From Xestospongia bergquistia (Eukaryota > Porifera > Demospongiae > Haplosclerida > Petrosiidae): 64,000 nt of DNA. Position numbers and translations under genes: made by a program. The DNA is taken from assembly GCA_963965975.1 (NCBI GenBank), contig OZ014420.1, positions 4,490,001 through 4,554,000 of the forward strand, in the 5' to 3' direction. Shown here piece after piece: positions 10,788 to 24,358 of the stretch. The number at the start of each line of letters is the position of its first letter. The first letter of the stretch is position 1. The notes under the pieces are model-generated. The model did no database searches and was not told the origin of the DNA. It saw only the letters and a list, made by a program, of their open reading frames with translations.

Positions 10788-12813
10788 ATGTCGACCAAAC
10801 CACCTGAAAACAAGCTGCAATCGGCTAGGCAGAAAATTTCTGATATGCTCCATGATTCAGAAAACCCTTTGGCTGGAGTTTTTGAGCAGGCTGAGAAAAC
10901 TCTAAGATTGAAAAGAGAATATCTTTTCATTGGTTAGTTCAGTTGGTAGATCATTTTATTTTGATGTCATTATTGTCTATTACATATAATAGGTGCTGTG
11001 GTGGGTCTTGTTCTTTATCTAATAATTGGACATGGTACTGGTCTATTGGTCAATTTAATTGGCTTTGTCTATCCTGCTTATAAATCGTATGATAATAGAC
11101 ACTTTTTAAACTAACAAATTTTTATACTTGTAATTTTTTAATGCCAGAAATTGCATCCGTCGATCCTGGTCAGACTAGATTGAGGGGTTTGCAATTCTTG
11201 AAATCTCATCAGCCATTTGTTTATGATTTCAGGATTATTTTGCATTTTAGTCTGTATAATTGCTATATGGAAATTGAAATCTTTTAAATCTTGTACACTG
11301 GTAAAGATTTCAGACCCCTCAGATTAGATCTATCCCACCCCCTGGTTTCTGCCCACTTTTAGGACACCTTTAGCTAATTTTTGTAGGTATGAAAGTATAT
11401 TAGTTCTCTCTTTGTCACTTGTGTGAGCTTGTTTAGTAGACAATGATGTGTCAAGTTTGAATCAACTGATAAAATTGCTAGAATTGTTAGTGCTTCACTT
11501 TTAATGATTGTGTGAATCAGTTGTACTATAACATTTTTAAAGTAGTTGTTTATCAATGTCACTATATAGAGATGTTACATTGCTGGCTATTTTGTAAATG
11601 AGCTCTGCATTCTGAGCCTATAACTAAAACAAACTTTGTAGTTGGGTCATTTATTAGAACTTGCAATGACTTTATTGTCCAATTATTAATGAGGTTAAAG
11701 TCTAATTAAATAGTTTGTATATTATCTCACATTAGGTGTAAAGCTATTGATTCAGAGGAGACTGATGATGATACACAATGGCTAACTTACTGGGTAGTAT
11801 ATGCCTTCTTTGGATTGATTGAGACCTTTACAGATATTCTACTCTCATGGATCCCATTCTACTTTCTTGGCAAGGTTTGTTGTCTTTAGTATAATTTATC
11901 TAAAGGAATGTCTAGAATTTCCTCCTCTCAAACAGTTTGTTAAGAGGAATGCCTAGGAAATTGTCACAATAATCAACTATATGTGCAAGAGGACCTTTTA
12001 ATCAGCTTTGTTAACCATGTATTCTATTGTTCAAGCAGCCTGTTAAGAGGAATGCCTAGGAAATTGTCACAATAATCAACTATATGTGCAAGAGGACCTT
12101 GTAATCAGCTTTGTTAACCATGTATTCTATTGTTCAAGCAGCCTGTTAAGAGGAATGCCTAGGAAATTGTCACAATAATCAACTATATGTGCAAGAGGAC
12201 CTTGTAATCAGCTTTGTTAACCATGTATTCTATTGTTCAAGCAGCCTGTTAAGAGGAATGCCTAGGAAATTGTCACAATAATCAACTATATGTGCAAGAG
12301 GACCTTGTAATCAGCTATGTTAACTATGTATTCTCTTCTATTGTTCATAAACAACATACACATGTACCTATAATAAATCTGTTTAGATAATAATCAATGT
12401 TTTGTTTAGTCTTTAACACAAATTTTATACAAAGTTATAATATACATTTTACTACATTATATTATACTAGTGTGCTTTCCTCATCTGGTGCATGATGCCC
12501 ATGGAGAATAATGGTGCTGCAGTCATCTATCATAACTTTATTAAGCCTTTTATCAAGAAACATGAGAAAACTATTGAGAAGGCAATCAATATGACCAGTG
12601 ACTTAGCTAAAGATGCTGGAAGAGAGGGTAAGTCTTTGAAGGCTATTGTTACTTTGTTGTTACTGTATTGATGTAGCTCTTAGTGCTGTAAAAGATGTTG
12701 CTGGCAATATTAGTGTTAAAAATATTCAAGATTTGCAAGAGGGAGTGTCCAAGCTTCATGATCGATTTGGTAGCGATGATAAACCAGAAGAAGAAGATAA
12801 GAAAGACCAGTGA
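10788..12813 (+). CDS. REEP5: REEP5/6-type ER-shaping protein (TB2/DP1/HVA22 family)
   Basis: Reticulon-like hairpin protein that curves tubular ER membrane. Exons 10788-10932, 10993-11086, 11736-11874, 12471-12627 and 12677-12813 join in phase. The product begins [20 protein letters not shown], then has a hydrophobic hairpin ([11 protein letters not shown]...[14 protein letters not shown]), the family block [18 protein letters not shown], a second hydrophobic pair ([21 protein letters not shown]) and the characteristic [14 protein letters not shown]. The tail is charged and helical, ending [12 protein letters not shown]. The long N-terminal helix before the first hairpin places it with REEP5/6 rather than REEP1-4. 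Intron 3 contains a 103-bp minisatellite. It converges on LRRC49 with 134 bp between stops. Confidence 0.9.
11933..12344. repeat. 103-bp tandem repeat, four copies
   Basis: Four head-to-tail copies of a 103-bp unit containing TTAAGAGGAATGCCTAGG; that word starts at 11940, 12043, 12146 and 12249, an exact 103-bp period. Copies are nearly identical: the first differs at its left edge and the last drifts (CAGCTATGTTAACTATG). Located in intron 3 of the REEP5-type gene. Confidence 0.96.
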
Positions 12814-12947
12814 ACAGATAGTCTTTTAATTTTGTTAGAGTAAACTGTAGTTACTTCCCACATACACACACATCAACTAGTAGTATGCTCATTATAATCA
12901 TATAAATGTGTGAATTATTTTATAACATTTAATTGGTTTTGACAAGT

Positions 12948-15900
12948 TCAATTTGGATCAATTGCAACAATCTCTTTGACAAGTTGGTGGATGAGTTCAG
13001 GCCATGCTTTTTCAAAAGCCAGTGCTTTTTGATGAGAAACCAAAGTACTTCTTACAATTGACTTGGCAAATGTTTGACCATATTCCAATGTATCTGGGTT
13101 ATTACACTGTGTTAGGAAGAAAAGTACAAGGCATGACTCCCTATTGAGTACAACTTACCTCCTGATCAGCATGTTTACTAGCTGCATTCAATAGACCAAA
13201 TGGTACAAATGTATGTTTTGAGATGTTTACATCATCAATTCCTGCTACTGTAGTCTGAGGTAAAAGATAAGTCATCCAATGTGAGTAAAAGGGATGATCA
13301 GTGACTGGGTTGCCATCTTTGTTGAGAAAGAATGAAGTGAGAGTGGGAGGGAGCCAGTGAATTAATCTTTGTAGTTCTAGTAATGTTGATATATTCATAC
13401 TGTGACACTCTAGGTTCTGTAAACAAGAGATACAAGACAATTTAAAATAAACTAAGCAATATATTAAATGTTAACATAAGCTCCATTACATTTAGATGTT
13501 CAGTTAAAAGAGTTGTTTTGTCTGAATGATTGCATATGGACTTTCCATGTACAAACATTCAGCTTTGAGATTATTGATAACATTAGTATGCTTTACTCAA
13601 GTAGCTTTCTCTTACCTGTAATACTGGTAGAGTGTCTCTTACATGTGGTACAGTATTTATCAAGTTATCCACTTCAATAAAATACAAACTAAGGTGAGTA
13701 ACATGTGGGAATCGATCAGACTTGATTATCTCTGAACAAGGATTACCATAGAGAGCCATAGTATGACTTTCACTTTCAATATAGCTATAATAATAAAGTA
13801 CATGCAATATACCATTGACATCCTTTAGAAACCTTCTTGTGTAAGTAAATTCAGAACCTAGTTTGAGTCCAACCTGCCATTCCCTTTTGACTATAGCAAC
13901 GAAATGATCTCGCTCTTCCTACAAACATCCAAGATCCAAAATTAAACTAACAATTGTTTTATACCTTTAATTTGAGTTGTTTGTGGAGCTCTTTAAGTTT
14001 TAGTTCTTCTGGTCTAGAAACAACTAACACTTCTCTCTTCTCCTCATCCTAAGATAATAGAACTAGTCTCATAGTAATATAAATCTGATAGCCTACAGTA
14101 ACAGGATGTTGATTAAGAGTAGTCAATTCAGTAAAATAAGACAATATGACAGATCGATAATCGTAACTGTTAGCTATAGGATTACCATCAATAGATAAGT
14201 CAACCAGGCGAGGGCAATTAGCTGAACCAGCAATATCATCAACACTACAATGATCACATATATTGTATTACACTCTGTCACTGTACTGTTACCTTTCAAT
14301 TAAATTGTGGCTAAGAAATAGTCGTTGTAGAAGAGGAAGGTCACCAACATCACACTAGAAATAGAACAATAACAGTTAATGTAATATCAATGACAGCAAC
14401 TATACTTGTTTAATTCTGTTTCGTCGAAGGTTTAGTTCTGCAAGAGATCCTAGACCAGACAAACCTTGTACAACAGTGATATCATTACCAGCTAAATTGA
14501 GCACACGCAAATGTATTAAGTGATCTAAGTTAGTAATATATTTGATCTGTAATAAAAGGAGTGGTCATTGATCACTGTAATCTCTTATACCATATTTCCA
14601 TGAAGATCCAGGACATCTAGTCTTACTAATGCTTGTAGTCCAGTAATGTGATGAATCCTACATAATAACAGTCAGTCATTCTATATTATTGTAAAGTATA
14701 CACATATCTCAAGTACACCAGTGAGCTTAATAATATGAACTTGAGGGCCAAGTAAATAGATTATGCATTCTGTAATTTTTTTCATTTTCTTCAGACAAGT
14801 CATCAAATTGTGATATGCTATATAAATTTTATTTACAGATCTACTTTTAAAGGACAATTAAATACATTCCTATAATATGTTTGTAGGTATGGCTGGTTAG
14901 TCTAAGTGTATACCTGTTTCTTCCTAGCATAAGAACACGCAATGAGTGCAGTCCATCTAGTCCACTTATCTCTTCAATCCGGTTGTCATAAAGATCCAAA
15001 AACACCAATCGTCTTAATGATCCCAAATGTTGGATGCGTGAAATGGCATTGTGTTGAAGATTAAGGAGACGCAAATGCTCTTCACCCTAAAGTGTACTGT
15101 TAATAATAATTAGAGGCAAATAAAAGGATACCTCAAGTATTGGACAGACAAGAAGATTTCTACGGTCCAAATTCAATCTATCAGGATTGACCATTCTCTC
15201 TTCAGTAGGTCTATATACCACAGGGATCCCAGGTGCTACAAGACTTTCACCAAATACAATATTTTCTTTTGCTCCTCCTGTTCCACTAGTACTCCCTTGA
15301 CTTATTTCACTGACCTCAGTCTGATATTTAAATAGCTGGGAAGTACGTCCTCTGATATCTCTTTCCATAAGATGTGAGGAAGTTATAAAATCTAACAGTA
15401 CATGACAAATTTATTTCAGTTATTATAATAAATATTGACCATGTGCTGTAGATGATGAGTCTTTCATGAGCCATCTTTGACTTTGTCTTGGCTACAATGA
15501 TCAGACAATGAAACAGTCAGCTAGTTTTCTATTATGATTTAATGTAACTATATTTAATAACTCTTTTATTATAACCATGTACATATCTTGAATGTTACCA
15601 TAACATTGTCAGCCTCTCTGAGGTCCTATATATTACTTTTAATAGTAGGATAATACTGAGTTATAGAGCATATAGGATATGCTTACTTTCATATATTTAT
15701 GTTGAAATAAATTGACCACAATACATATTTCAATATAACAACTCTTGGGACCCTTACTTTTTACGGGCCCAGGTAATTTTTAACAGTTACCTCCCCCCCT
15801 GTTAACAGCACTACATGTAACTACAGGTTTATAATAAGTTCAAAGTTTAGGATAATTATAGTAATTAGGTAATAATCATGTGTAGTTATATCAAGGACCT

Positions 15901-16058
15901 GCCATGAACTGGTGTATGTGCAGTAGTACCTCATTAGGTAGTTCTAGTATAATACTTGCTGCTTTAAGTCTTCTGGTACCTCTTCCTACATTGATAACCA
16001 CCACTAAATAATAGTTCAATATCTAGTACCAACTACCTCTTCCAGAAGATTTATCCAT
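12948..16058 (-). CDS. LRRC49: LRRC49-like subunit of the tubulin polyglutamylase complex
   Basis: Leucine-rich repeat protein of the TTLL1 complex that polyglutamylates tubulin. Order along the product: PDRLNLDRRNLLVCPILE (human SDRLSLERQKLTVCPI), LRLLNLQHNAISRIQHLG, VFLDLYDNRIEEISGL, LRVLMLGRNR and further LRRs to about 14160, a coiled-coil (EERDHFVAI...ELKLKELHKQL), then the family C-terminal domain with YGNPCSEII, GNPVTDHPFYSHW and a VKEIVAIDPN end. I extend the start past the in-frame ATG at 15368: exons starting at 16058 (MDKSSGR), about 16005-15930 and 15490-15441 splice in phase through RRLKAASIILELPNE and PRQSQRWLMKDSS. The upstream exons have modest support; the body is firm. Confidence 0.85.
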
Positions 16059-16427
16059 CTATAAGGGGGTGTGTCTGATACAAACTCATAATTACTAATT
16101 AATTTTGATAGTCATTATTGTCTACTGTCAAAAAATCAATTGATTTGAAAGAATTAAAGCGAATCATAATTCTTTAGTCCATTACAATGCTGGTACACCA
16201 TCCCATATAAGAAATTTGGATATTATAGTAACTATATACTAGAACCATCACCCAATCAAAATTTGAGAGAAATTGTTAATTTAGCCAATTTTATCAATAA
16301 TACTAGTTGACATAGAGAATTATTAAATTATGTAATATAACATTGTAGCTTGCTAAATATTTTGGATAAAAAGACAACAATATTTATTGTCAATGCAGGA
16401 AAACAATCAGCAGTACTGTTTAGTTTA
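16059..16427. other. Intergenic gap LRRC49-SERINC
   Basis: AT-rich sequence between the LRRC49 start and the SERINC stop. I see no coding exon, repeat or RNA gene. It must contain the LRRC49 promoter and the SERINC 3' UTR. Confidence 0.6.
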
Positions 16428-19019
16428 TTACTCCCCTCCATAACCAAAATCCCTGTTTCTTAGGATAAGTGGAGCAAGGAGGGTCCAGAGATAGATTGCA
16501 AAAGACAACCAAGCTGAACTCATTTTGATCCAAACAGATGCCCAAGTATTCTGAAACCGATCAGACTCAGCAATCCGTGGACTGTATAATATAATGACTG
16601 ACAATATATGATATAATATATTACTTACTGATACCAGTTGGTAAGCTGCATCATCACAAACAAAGTGGAAATGAGCATCATGAAGTGAAAGAAAGAATAG
16701 GAGTAGGAGACATGTTCTTTCTCGTCATCAATGACTCGCATCTTCCGTTCATTATCATCGTCACCATCTGTGTCTTTAGTGTCTTGTTCTTCAGCTTCTG
16801 CAGCATCGGGACAACATTGATCACAGCATAGAATGGTATAGCCCTAAGAAAAAAAGCAATACTAACCAGTATCATAGTGATAATCACTCAGCAATGCTGA
16901 CTATAGAGAGAGGTAGACAACATCAACTGGAATAGAAAAAAAATTTAAAAACAAAACAATACTACCTCAGTTTCATCTTTGTGATTGCCACGAAGTTTTT
17001 GAAGCTGTTTGTTGTTTGACAAATAGATACTTGATAGAGATACAATGTAGACTTCAAAACATAATATCATATAATTACCTAGCATATGCCACAGTAATAA
17101 ACATGATAACAATACCAAAAACAGAGGCAACTACTTCATTGGTATTATTACCAACAACATTGTAAGTAGTAGAGTTAGTCAGATCACAGTTATTACCTAT
17201 AGCAAGTATAACATCAATTGTCTTATAAAACAAATCTTACCGTATCCATATGGCTCATTAGACAAAGCTGAGTATGTGAGGTACGTAGTGTATAGAGCCA
17301 CAATGGACGCTTGTAGTAGACCACTGGTAGGCTGAGCTGCATGGGACAATTAATTAAATGTATTTTATCAATATTACGATGTAGTTACCTCTTTGTACTG
17401 GTGGTAAAATTGCAATAATAGACACAGCAACACTCAATACAAAAATAGTGCACAAAAAGAAAATGTTTAGTTCACAACCACCAGGCTAAAGGACACCAAT
17501 ATAACATATCATATTAATAATTAATATATATCTTACTTTGACAAAGAATACAAACATAAGAATGATACCAATTAGTGCCAAGAAATAGAAGATAATTGTT
17601 GGAATAAGCAGTGCCACATACCATAAATTATTATCTGTTTCTTTCTGTTTATCTAACCTGTAATAAACAAAGTACATTAATGAGATAGAGGCTATAGCAT
17701 TATTTACTGACCATGATTCAGCCCAGTTGTGAGCAAAGTCAACCAGAAAAATAACTTGAAGTATAATGAAAATGAAGGCACCAGTCATTCCAATACCCAG
17801 ACTTACTAGATACAAAGGTTTAACAAAATTGGCAACAAGATGGTACTAACTTTGTGAGAAGATAAGATCATGTCGTGGAATGAAAAAAAATCCAATAATT
17901 ACTAAAATAACAAATGACCATTTGAAATACCAAAATCTGTTAAAAAGAAATTATTTAAATTGTAACAATAATATTAATATACCCATTCTGTATAAAGGAA
18001 CGAGGATCTTTACTGCTGAAAACACACAACATTAGAATCATCATCAAGAAAAAAAATGAGGCCACGGCCATACAAATACGATAAACAGAAGTGTACCCAA
18101 ATATTTCTCGACACACATCACTGGAATTATATCTGTATACAGTAGCAGTTGGCAGGGTCATAGGACCCACATTAGCATCAACAGTAAACTGACAGAGAAA
18201 TGACTACAGAAAAATTAAAAAACTGTGAACGTCAAAATTTTTGAGGTAGTTATATTTTCGAGGTTGAGTAACATTGCAAAAATTAGACTCATGAATAAAT
18301 GGTACGCGATACTCATCCATTGTGTTGCTGCATGACAATACCGAATATCTAAATATTCGTGAAGTCAAATTTTCGCAGCTGACACAAAACGTGAAATTAT
18401 GAGTTTAGGAAAATTTTATGCGCAAAGGTTTGAGCAGCAAAAATTTTGACATTTACGGTATACAGTTAGTATGTACAAGTTGTTTTATATTAAGGCTGCA
18501 TACAATTAACTTGGGTTGATGATATGGCTTCTTTGTTAGCATAACCTAATTTCTGTTATAAATATTACACTATCTATGAAGACTATGATTCTACATGCAC
18601 CTGTAATGTACTAACACAACTTAGTTCTAATTAAAGCACACGTTTGTTCATTACTGCATTTTTACTCACAAACAGAAGAATTGGGTAGATTTTTGTTGAC
18701 TGCTACTCTCACAACCAGACTCTTTCTAGGCAACTAGTCTCGCTTACGACACTATACTTTATTGCCATTGCACATAACAATACCATAACTACCTCAACTG
18801 TAATCTTAGAGAACTTATTTAGCAATCTTAACTCACATTGGCCACAGCATTAGAAATAGCAGGAGCCAGTAAAATAGACGAGACCACTACAACGAAAACT
18901 AAGAACACGACATAGAGAATCCGAGTCGTCAAAGATGACTTAGCTTCTGGAGCAGATGGACAACACAGACCACAGGCTTTGGGGCCCAGACAACAAAGAA
19001 GGAACTCCAAGCAGCACAT
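16428..19019 (-). CDS. Serine incorporator (SERINC/TDE1 family)
   Basis: Polytopic membrane protein of the SERINC family (lipid scrambling and serine-lipid roles; ER, Golgi and plasma membrane). The N-terminus [20 protein letters not shown] is the usual Cys-rich start, followed by a first hydrophobic segment ([18 protein letters not shown]). Later blocks: [19 protein letters not shown] with [28 protein letters not shown], the family hallmark [16 protein letters not shown] segments, and the C-terminal block [16 protein letters not shown]...[15 protein letters not shown] that ends nearly all SERINCs. About ten membrane segments can be counted. The first intron (~640 bp) carries an inverted-repeat element at 18222-18460. 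It lies head-to-tail with SNX27, 282 bp downstream of that gene's stop. Confidence 0.92.
18222..18460. mobile_element. Short inverted-repeat element (MITE-like) in SERINC intron 1
   Basis: The left end reads ACTGTGAACGTCAAAATTTTTG and the right end is its near-exact inverse, CAAAAATTTTGACATTTACGGT (about 19 of 22 positions pair). The 239-bp interior has no open frame and contains further short versions of the same words (GTCAAATTTTCGCAGC, AAATTATGAG). This structure fits a non-autonomous DNA transposon. No clear target duplication can be read at the edges, so the superfamily is left open. Confidence 0.7.
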
Positions 19020-19301
19020 TACCAGATAGCAGTCAAGATATGAGAAAATAAAAAGGAATCGTCTTTATTGACTCCGTAAAGAAATGACCGTAAATGGCTC
19101 CTAATAAATACAGAGATAATCACGTGGTGTGGTCATGACAACAATGACTAAGCGGACGGGGCGAGGTCGTGATATACGTACAGATAATAGAATACTCTAT
19201 TATCAACAATTTCCTATTATTAAGGTCTTATAAAAGTAACACTAATTTACCTAAAAAGACATAAACAAAACCATTATACACAGCCATAATAAACGAGTGT
19301 T
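19020..19301. promoter_or_regulatory. SERINC upstream region
   Basis: 282 bp between the SERINC start and the SNX27 stop. It holds an E-box CACGTG (19121-19126), followed by GGTGTGGTCATGACA and GGCGAGGTCGTGA, GC-rich words that stand out in AT-rich surroundings and resemble the GGCGYGGTCA word seen elsewhere. Promoter role by position. Confidence 0.45.
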
Positions 19302-21955
19302 TTAAAGATCATTATCATCATCAGTATGACTTGGGCCTGCTGCTCCAACACTTGTCTGTACAAAATAAAGAAATATAGTTAATATCAAATTAATAGATCA
19401 CTTGTATCCTTATAACAAAACTCTGTAGATCATTAAAGAGGGTAGAGTGTAGTTAATTTACTAGTTATTAAAACATGTGTAGATTTCTTTGTCCTAGCTT
19501 TGAAAATACTTCAGTGATAGATATCTTTACAGTGTCATTATTACACTCATAAATACAGTAAGTTGAGTAGCTAAATTTGTATATAAACTAATCAAATTGC
19601 AGAAAAAAAGTTGATGCCATACACTTAGTTGTTTTTAAAGTCTGGTTGCTATAGTGAATGACTAGTTTTATGAATGAGACAATAAAAGATTAATATAGAG
19701 TATTATTACATGGACTTATTGACACATATAATAATACTATTACAACCCCAACTCATGCAACTTTCAAAATAAGCAATATATTACCTTTTTCCAATTTTGT
19801 TCTTCTTTGATACGATCAACACATTTTTCAATGCACAAATACTATATACACAGAGAGGATAAATGAACCATCTTTGAAGTAACATCTTACATGAGGGGAG
19901 TACACTCTAATCCAACGAGGTTCTTTACCCTCTCTCACACATTGAAATGTAAAAGCTTGTTCTTCAATATCTGCTTCGTATTTAGTGACCATTGACCATG
20001 TGAAAGAATGTTCTTGTTTCTAGATAAGAATAAATATTATAGCGAGTGATCAAATGACATCTACCTCTTTAACTCCATCTTCTGAGCAAGCCTTGAGACT
20101 CAAGCCTGATGAATCAAGTGATAAAATGATATGACCTGTTTTTCGAGCATCACACTTGCAATGAGGAAATTCTATAGAGTTATAACCAGGTAGTGTTTGT
20201 GCCAAATCTACAAACTAAAAGACACATTACAACATGATGTTACAAACTGAGCTGTATTAAATTGTATTATATTTGGCAACGATTGTAGTATTAACAGCCA
20301 TGCTTGCAAAAAATCTCTTGGAAATGAAACTGAACTTAAATGTAGCTAGCTATATGGTAATTGAGAATTCCTCACTTGTATTTGATTTAACCAAGTAACT
20401 TTATCTTGTCATACCTCTCTTTGCTTTCCTTTAGCTTTAAGCATTCTCAGTGCAGAATCTTCAGAGCCAGCTTCAATATTTCCTTTGGCAATATCTGAGA
20501 CAGCTTGTTGAAATATCAGTTCAATTATACTGTCATCTTGCAATAGCTCAGCTTCATGTGCCACTGAAAATAACCATTTACGCAGAAACAGACAAGATTC
20601 ACCAACAGCAAGATGTTCTCTCATTGACTGACAGATTTGATAGGGAAATTCTGTTTCTGTCAGCTTTTTTACTATATAAAATTTAAAAAATACATTGGAC
20701 TCTGAAATACTCTGCACTCACGAAAACCATCCTCAGTAACTGTAAATATGCCAAAGTATTTATACCATTTACGATGAATATTCATTTCATTTAAAACAGC
20801 CTAAAGTCAGACAGGACAGTGTTATCAAATGTTATAACAGTTACTCACATCTAAGAGATCAGGGGTTCTCACAGTTTCAGGAAGTGTCAATGTCTTTTGT
20901 GATTCATCTGGTAATTGAACAGTAATTTTCACTTTGTCGGTAATGGGAGGTGAGACTGATGAAGATGGAGTAGCAGTAGCATCAGAGCTTTGTGCAACAT
21001 TCTTTAGAGATAGAAAATCTTGTACAAGATCACTATCAAAGATCACTTTTGCAGAGCAGACTAGTACCAACCAGCACATACATAAGATATATCAATGAAG
21101 AGTGCTTACTTTTATCAAGATAATCTTCTAAACCTCTTCGACGACCATCTATTTGAACATCATTTAATGCAAATGGCCACTTTCCAGGTAATTTTGGAAA
21201 TATAAAGTCAGAAAATTGTCTCTTTAACTACAAAACATAGAATAACACAACAAGTCTAGCTAATAACACTAGTCTTCCTTACATTTGCATTAAGAGCATC
21301 AAATTCTCTATACCTATGTGAAGCTACTTTTTTACCAGCCATATGAATACAATATACCTATAACATTATAATATATTAATTACATTAATAACAAGTTAAT
21401 AACTTACAACATATTCTTTTCCATTCTCTGTTAACTTTTCCGACTCAGGTATAGATACAGGAACAGATCGTCTTTCATAATATTCTACTCCAGGTGTTTG
21501 GTTATTAGATGTGTCAGGTTCTAATCGTCTTGCTTCTTCTTCTGTTACTGTAATAACTGCTAAAGTAACTTGCTTGCCACTTTGACGTATCATCTGCACA
21601 ACAGTTTGATGATCTGCACCTTCTACTGGCTGACCATTACTAATAAAGACATTTTTGTCACATTTTTTCTGCTATTATTAGAATTATTTGTAACTTACAC
21701 TTCTACTATTCGATCTCCTACATGAAGTCCTGCCTTCTCCGCTGGTCCATCTGGCATTACAGCACTTATGTATTGCATTGGAGCATAAAGTTGACCAGCA
21801 ATGGATTTGAGTTGGCCACCCTCAGCCACTTGACCACGAACGTTAAAACCAAAACCATGTTCAGTTTTTACAACTGTTACAGTGTGAGGAATTCTACTGT
21901 CTTCCTGAACTCGTAAATCAGTTCTATCACTTTCATCATCTTCAGAACCAGACAT
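19302..21955 (-). CDS. SNX27: Sorting nexin-27 (PDZ-PX-FERM-like)
   Basis: Endosomal cargo adaptor that links PDZ-ligand receptors to retromer for recycling to the plasma membrane. The product starts [14 protein letters not shown]. The PDZ domain (about residues 22-115) shows the GFGFNVRG carboxylate-binding loop, [24 protein letters not shown] and [19 protein letters not shown]. The PX domain (about 155-260) has [30 protein letters not shown] and [12 protein letters not shown], the phosphoinositide-binding Arg/Lys pattern. A Ser-rich hinge leads into an RA/FERM-like region ([37 protein letters not shown]). It ends [11 protein letters not shown], a short acidic tail. The order PDZ-PX-FERM is unique to SNX27. 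It is divergent from NSA2 with 356 bp between starts. Confidence 0.93.
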
Positions 21956-22311
21956 TGTTATCAGACCTAGAAGAATACAGACTTAAGATATAGAACAAAT
22001 TATGTATCTATATACATCATTCCCTAGATAGAGAGCTCAATTATTAGTGCAGGTACTAGCATTTCAGTAATATTATTGAAAGTTTTTTTTGTTGTTTATT
22101 TTAAACTAGTCATTTTCAATATGAGTGAATATAAACTTATTTCCTCTACTTCATTGGTTTTTTGGTATAGAGTTTAATACTCACCTAACAGTAAGAGATC
22201 TAAAAGGGAAAAGAGTTCTCAGGTCACAAGATCGCCCACACAAAACTACCACGCCTATCAAGACCACTCTAATTAAAACCCAACAAGTGGGCGTTAATCA
22301 GAAAAAGCAGC
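21956..22311. promoter_or_regulatory. Divergent promoter region, SNX27 / NSA2
   Basis: 356 bp between opposite start codons. Mostly AT-rich; a short GC-richer patch near 22240-22300 (ACCACGCCT, GTGGGCGTTAATC) lies just upstream of the NSA2 start. I see no other structured element. Confidence 0.45.
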
Positions 22312-24242
22312 ATGGTGGGTAATTATGTTCGAAAGAACTGTTTCTATTTATTCTCCTTTTCCTACAGCCACAAAACCAATACATTGAGTTAGCCCGTAAG
22401 AGGCATGGCTATCGTCTGGATTATCACGAACGAAAGTAAAGTCAATTTAATGTAATGTGTTATTGTGCCAACCAACCACTGTGTGTTCAGTGATAAGAGG
22501 TAATACACTATAATGTTTTCGTTTTACAGGAGAAAGAAAGAAGGTCGTGAGCCTCATACTCATTCACAATATGTCAAGAAACTACATGGGCTAAAGTTTG
22601 TTTATCTATGTTACTTGTAAAATATAATGACTTTGTATTATTGTAGAGCTAAACTTTATAATAAAAAACGCTTCTCAGAAAAAATAGAGATGAAGAAAAA
22701 GTAAGTATATTGAAATAGATGTATTTGTAACCAAATAAATTTCAATTGAGATAACTAGTATACATGTTGTTCATTCTTATATCATTTCATGTTAAGTTCT
22801 GTGTAACAATACTATTGTTGTATTAAATCTGATCTCTTGTTTAGAATTAAACTTCATGAAATACGTGATGCTAAGAATAAGAGTGAAGAGACAGCTCCCA
22901 AAGGAGCGGTACCTGCATATCTATTAGACAGGTAAATTAAACAAAGTAACTGTGCTATCATTTGACTTCTCTTTCTAGGGAAGGTGTGTCTAGAGCTAAA
23001 GTTCTTAGCAATACTATAAAACAAAAAAGAAAAGAGAAGGCTGTAAGAAAGTCTTTGTTTCTCTTCAGTAGATATTAATGGTTATATTTTAGGGTAAATG
23101 GACTGTTCCTTTACCTAGAGTAAAAGCTGTTGGAGAAGATGAAGTTTTCAAAATGCTTAAAACAGGGAAAAGACGAAGTTTGTTATTAAGCTCATTATAT
23201 TGTACATAATTACAAATTTACAATATACTTAATATAGAGAAAGGATGGAAGAGGATGGTGACAAAAGTGACTTATGTAGGAGAAGGTTTTACTAGGAAAC
23301 CACCAAAATATGAGCGTTTTATTAGACCAATGGTAAGTGACATATCAATGTGAACTTATATAATGAATATTGTATAGGCTTTGAGATTCAAGAAAGCTCA
23401 TGTAACTCATCCTGAAGTATGTTGTGCAATGTTATAAAATGTAATGATTATAGTTTTTGTCCAAAAGTTAAAAGCCACCTTTAATTTACCTATAATTGGA
23501 GTCAAGAAAAATCCACAGTCTTCATTGTTCTCTCAGTTAGGTGTTATCACAAAAGGAACTATCATAGAGGTAATGTTTTTATAATATGTGTAGACATTAA
23601 ACTGTGATAACAAGCAGTGATTACTAATACTAATTTAGAATATAATGTTATGTGAAAATACTGATATTTTGTGTCATGGGCCACTTTTATGAGAAAAATG
23701 ACATCATCTTAATTGGTGTGATTAGAATTGCCACCCTCATCACAAAAGACAAAACTTTAATATCTCTGTTATTCTGTAGTAGTCTATAAACCATAAGTTC
23801 CATGAGTAATAGTTATACTTTTAAATTGAAGTTAGTAACCAATTGTTATGGTTATACTTGTGTATGTGGTACTGATGACTCAATATTTGTCTCATTAATA
23901 ATATTATAATAATTTAAACATAGACTACTTTATGTGCTGGCTTTGTTAATTACTTGTATTTAAATTATGATAATATCACTAAATCTTAGATTACTTACTG
24001 ACATTGACTTAAAATTTGATACCTTAATCATCTTTTGTTATATCTAATTTCCAATTTTCCATATCATGTAGGTTAATGTCAGTGATCTAGGTCTTGTTAC
24101 GCAAAGTGGAAAAGTGATATGGGGTATGTTATCATATTATAACTTTAATAATACTTTATAATCACTATTTTTAGGAAAGTATGCACAAGTAACTAATAAC
24201 CCTGAGAATGATGGTTGTATTAATGGTGTATTACTTGTATAA
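22312..24242 (+). CDS. NSA2: NSA2 ribosome biogenesis factor
   Basis: Nucleolar factor needed for 27S pre-rRNA processing and pre-60S assembly; has an eS8-like fold. Exon 1 contributes only the ATG (22312-22314), followed by a GT-AG intron to 22367; the product then reads [20 protein letters not shown], essentially the human start. Further diagnostic blocks: [87 protein letters not shown] and the C-terminal [17 protein letters not shown]. Length is close to the family's 260 residues. Several short exons; the largest intron (~500 bp, 23572-24071) precedes the VNVSDLG exon. It converges on EFR3 with 116 bp between stops. Confidence 0.96.
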
Positions 24243-24358
24243 TAATATCATATAAAATTTTATCATAAAGTTTTATCATTCAACTATAATTCACTGATAG
24301 TAAACAAAAAGGGCAAAGCTAACTACTGAATAGAACGGCAGGTTTATTAAAATGATGA

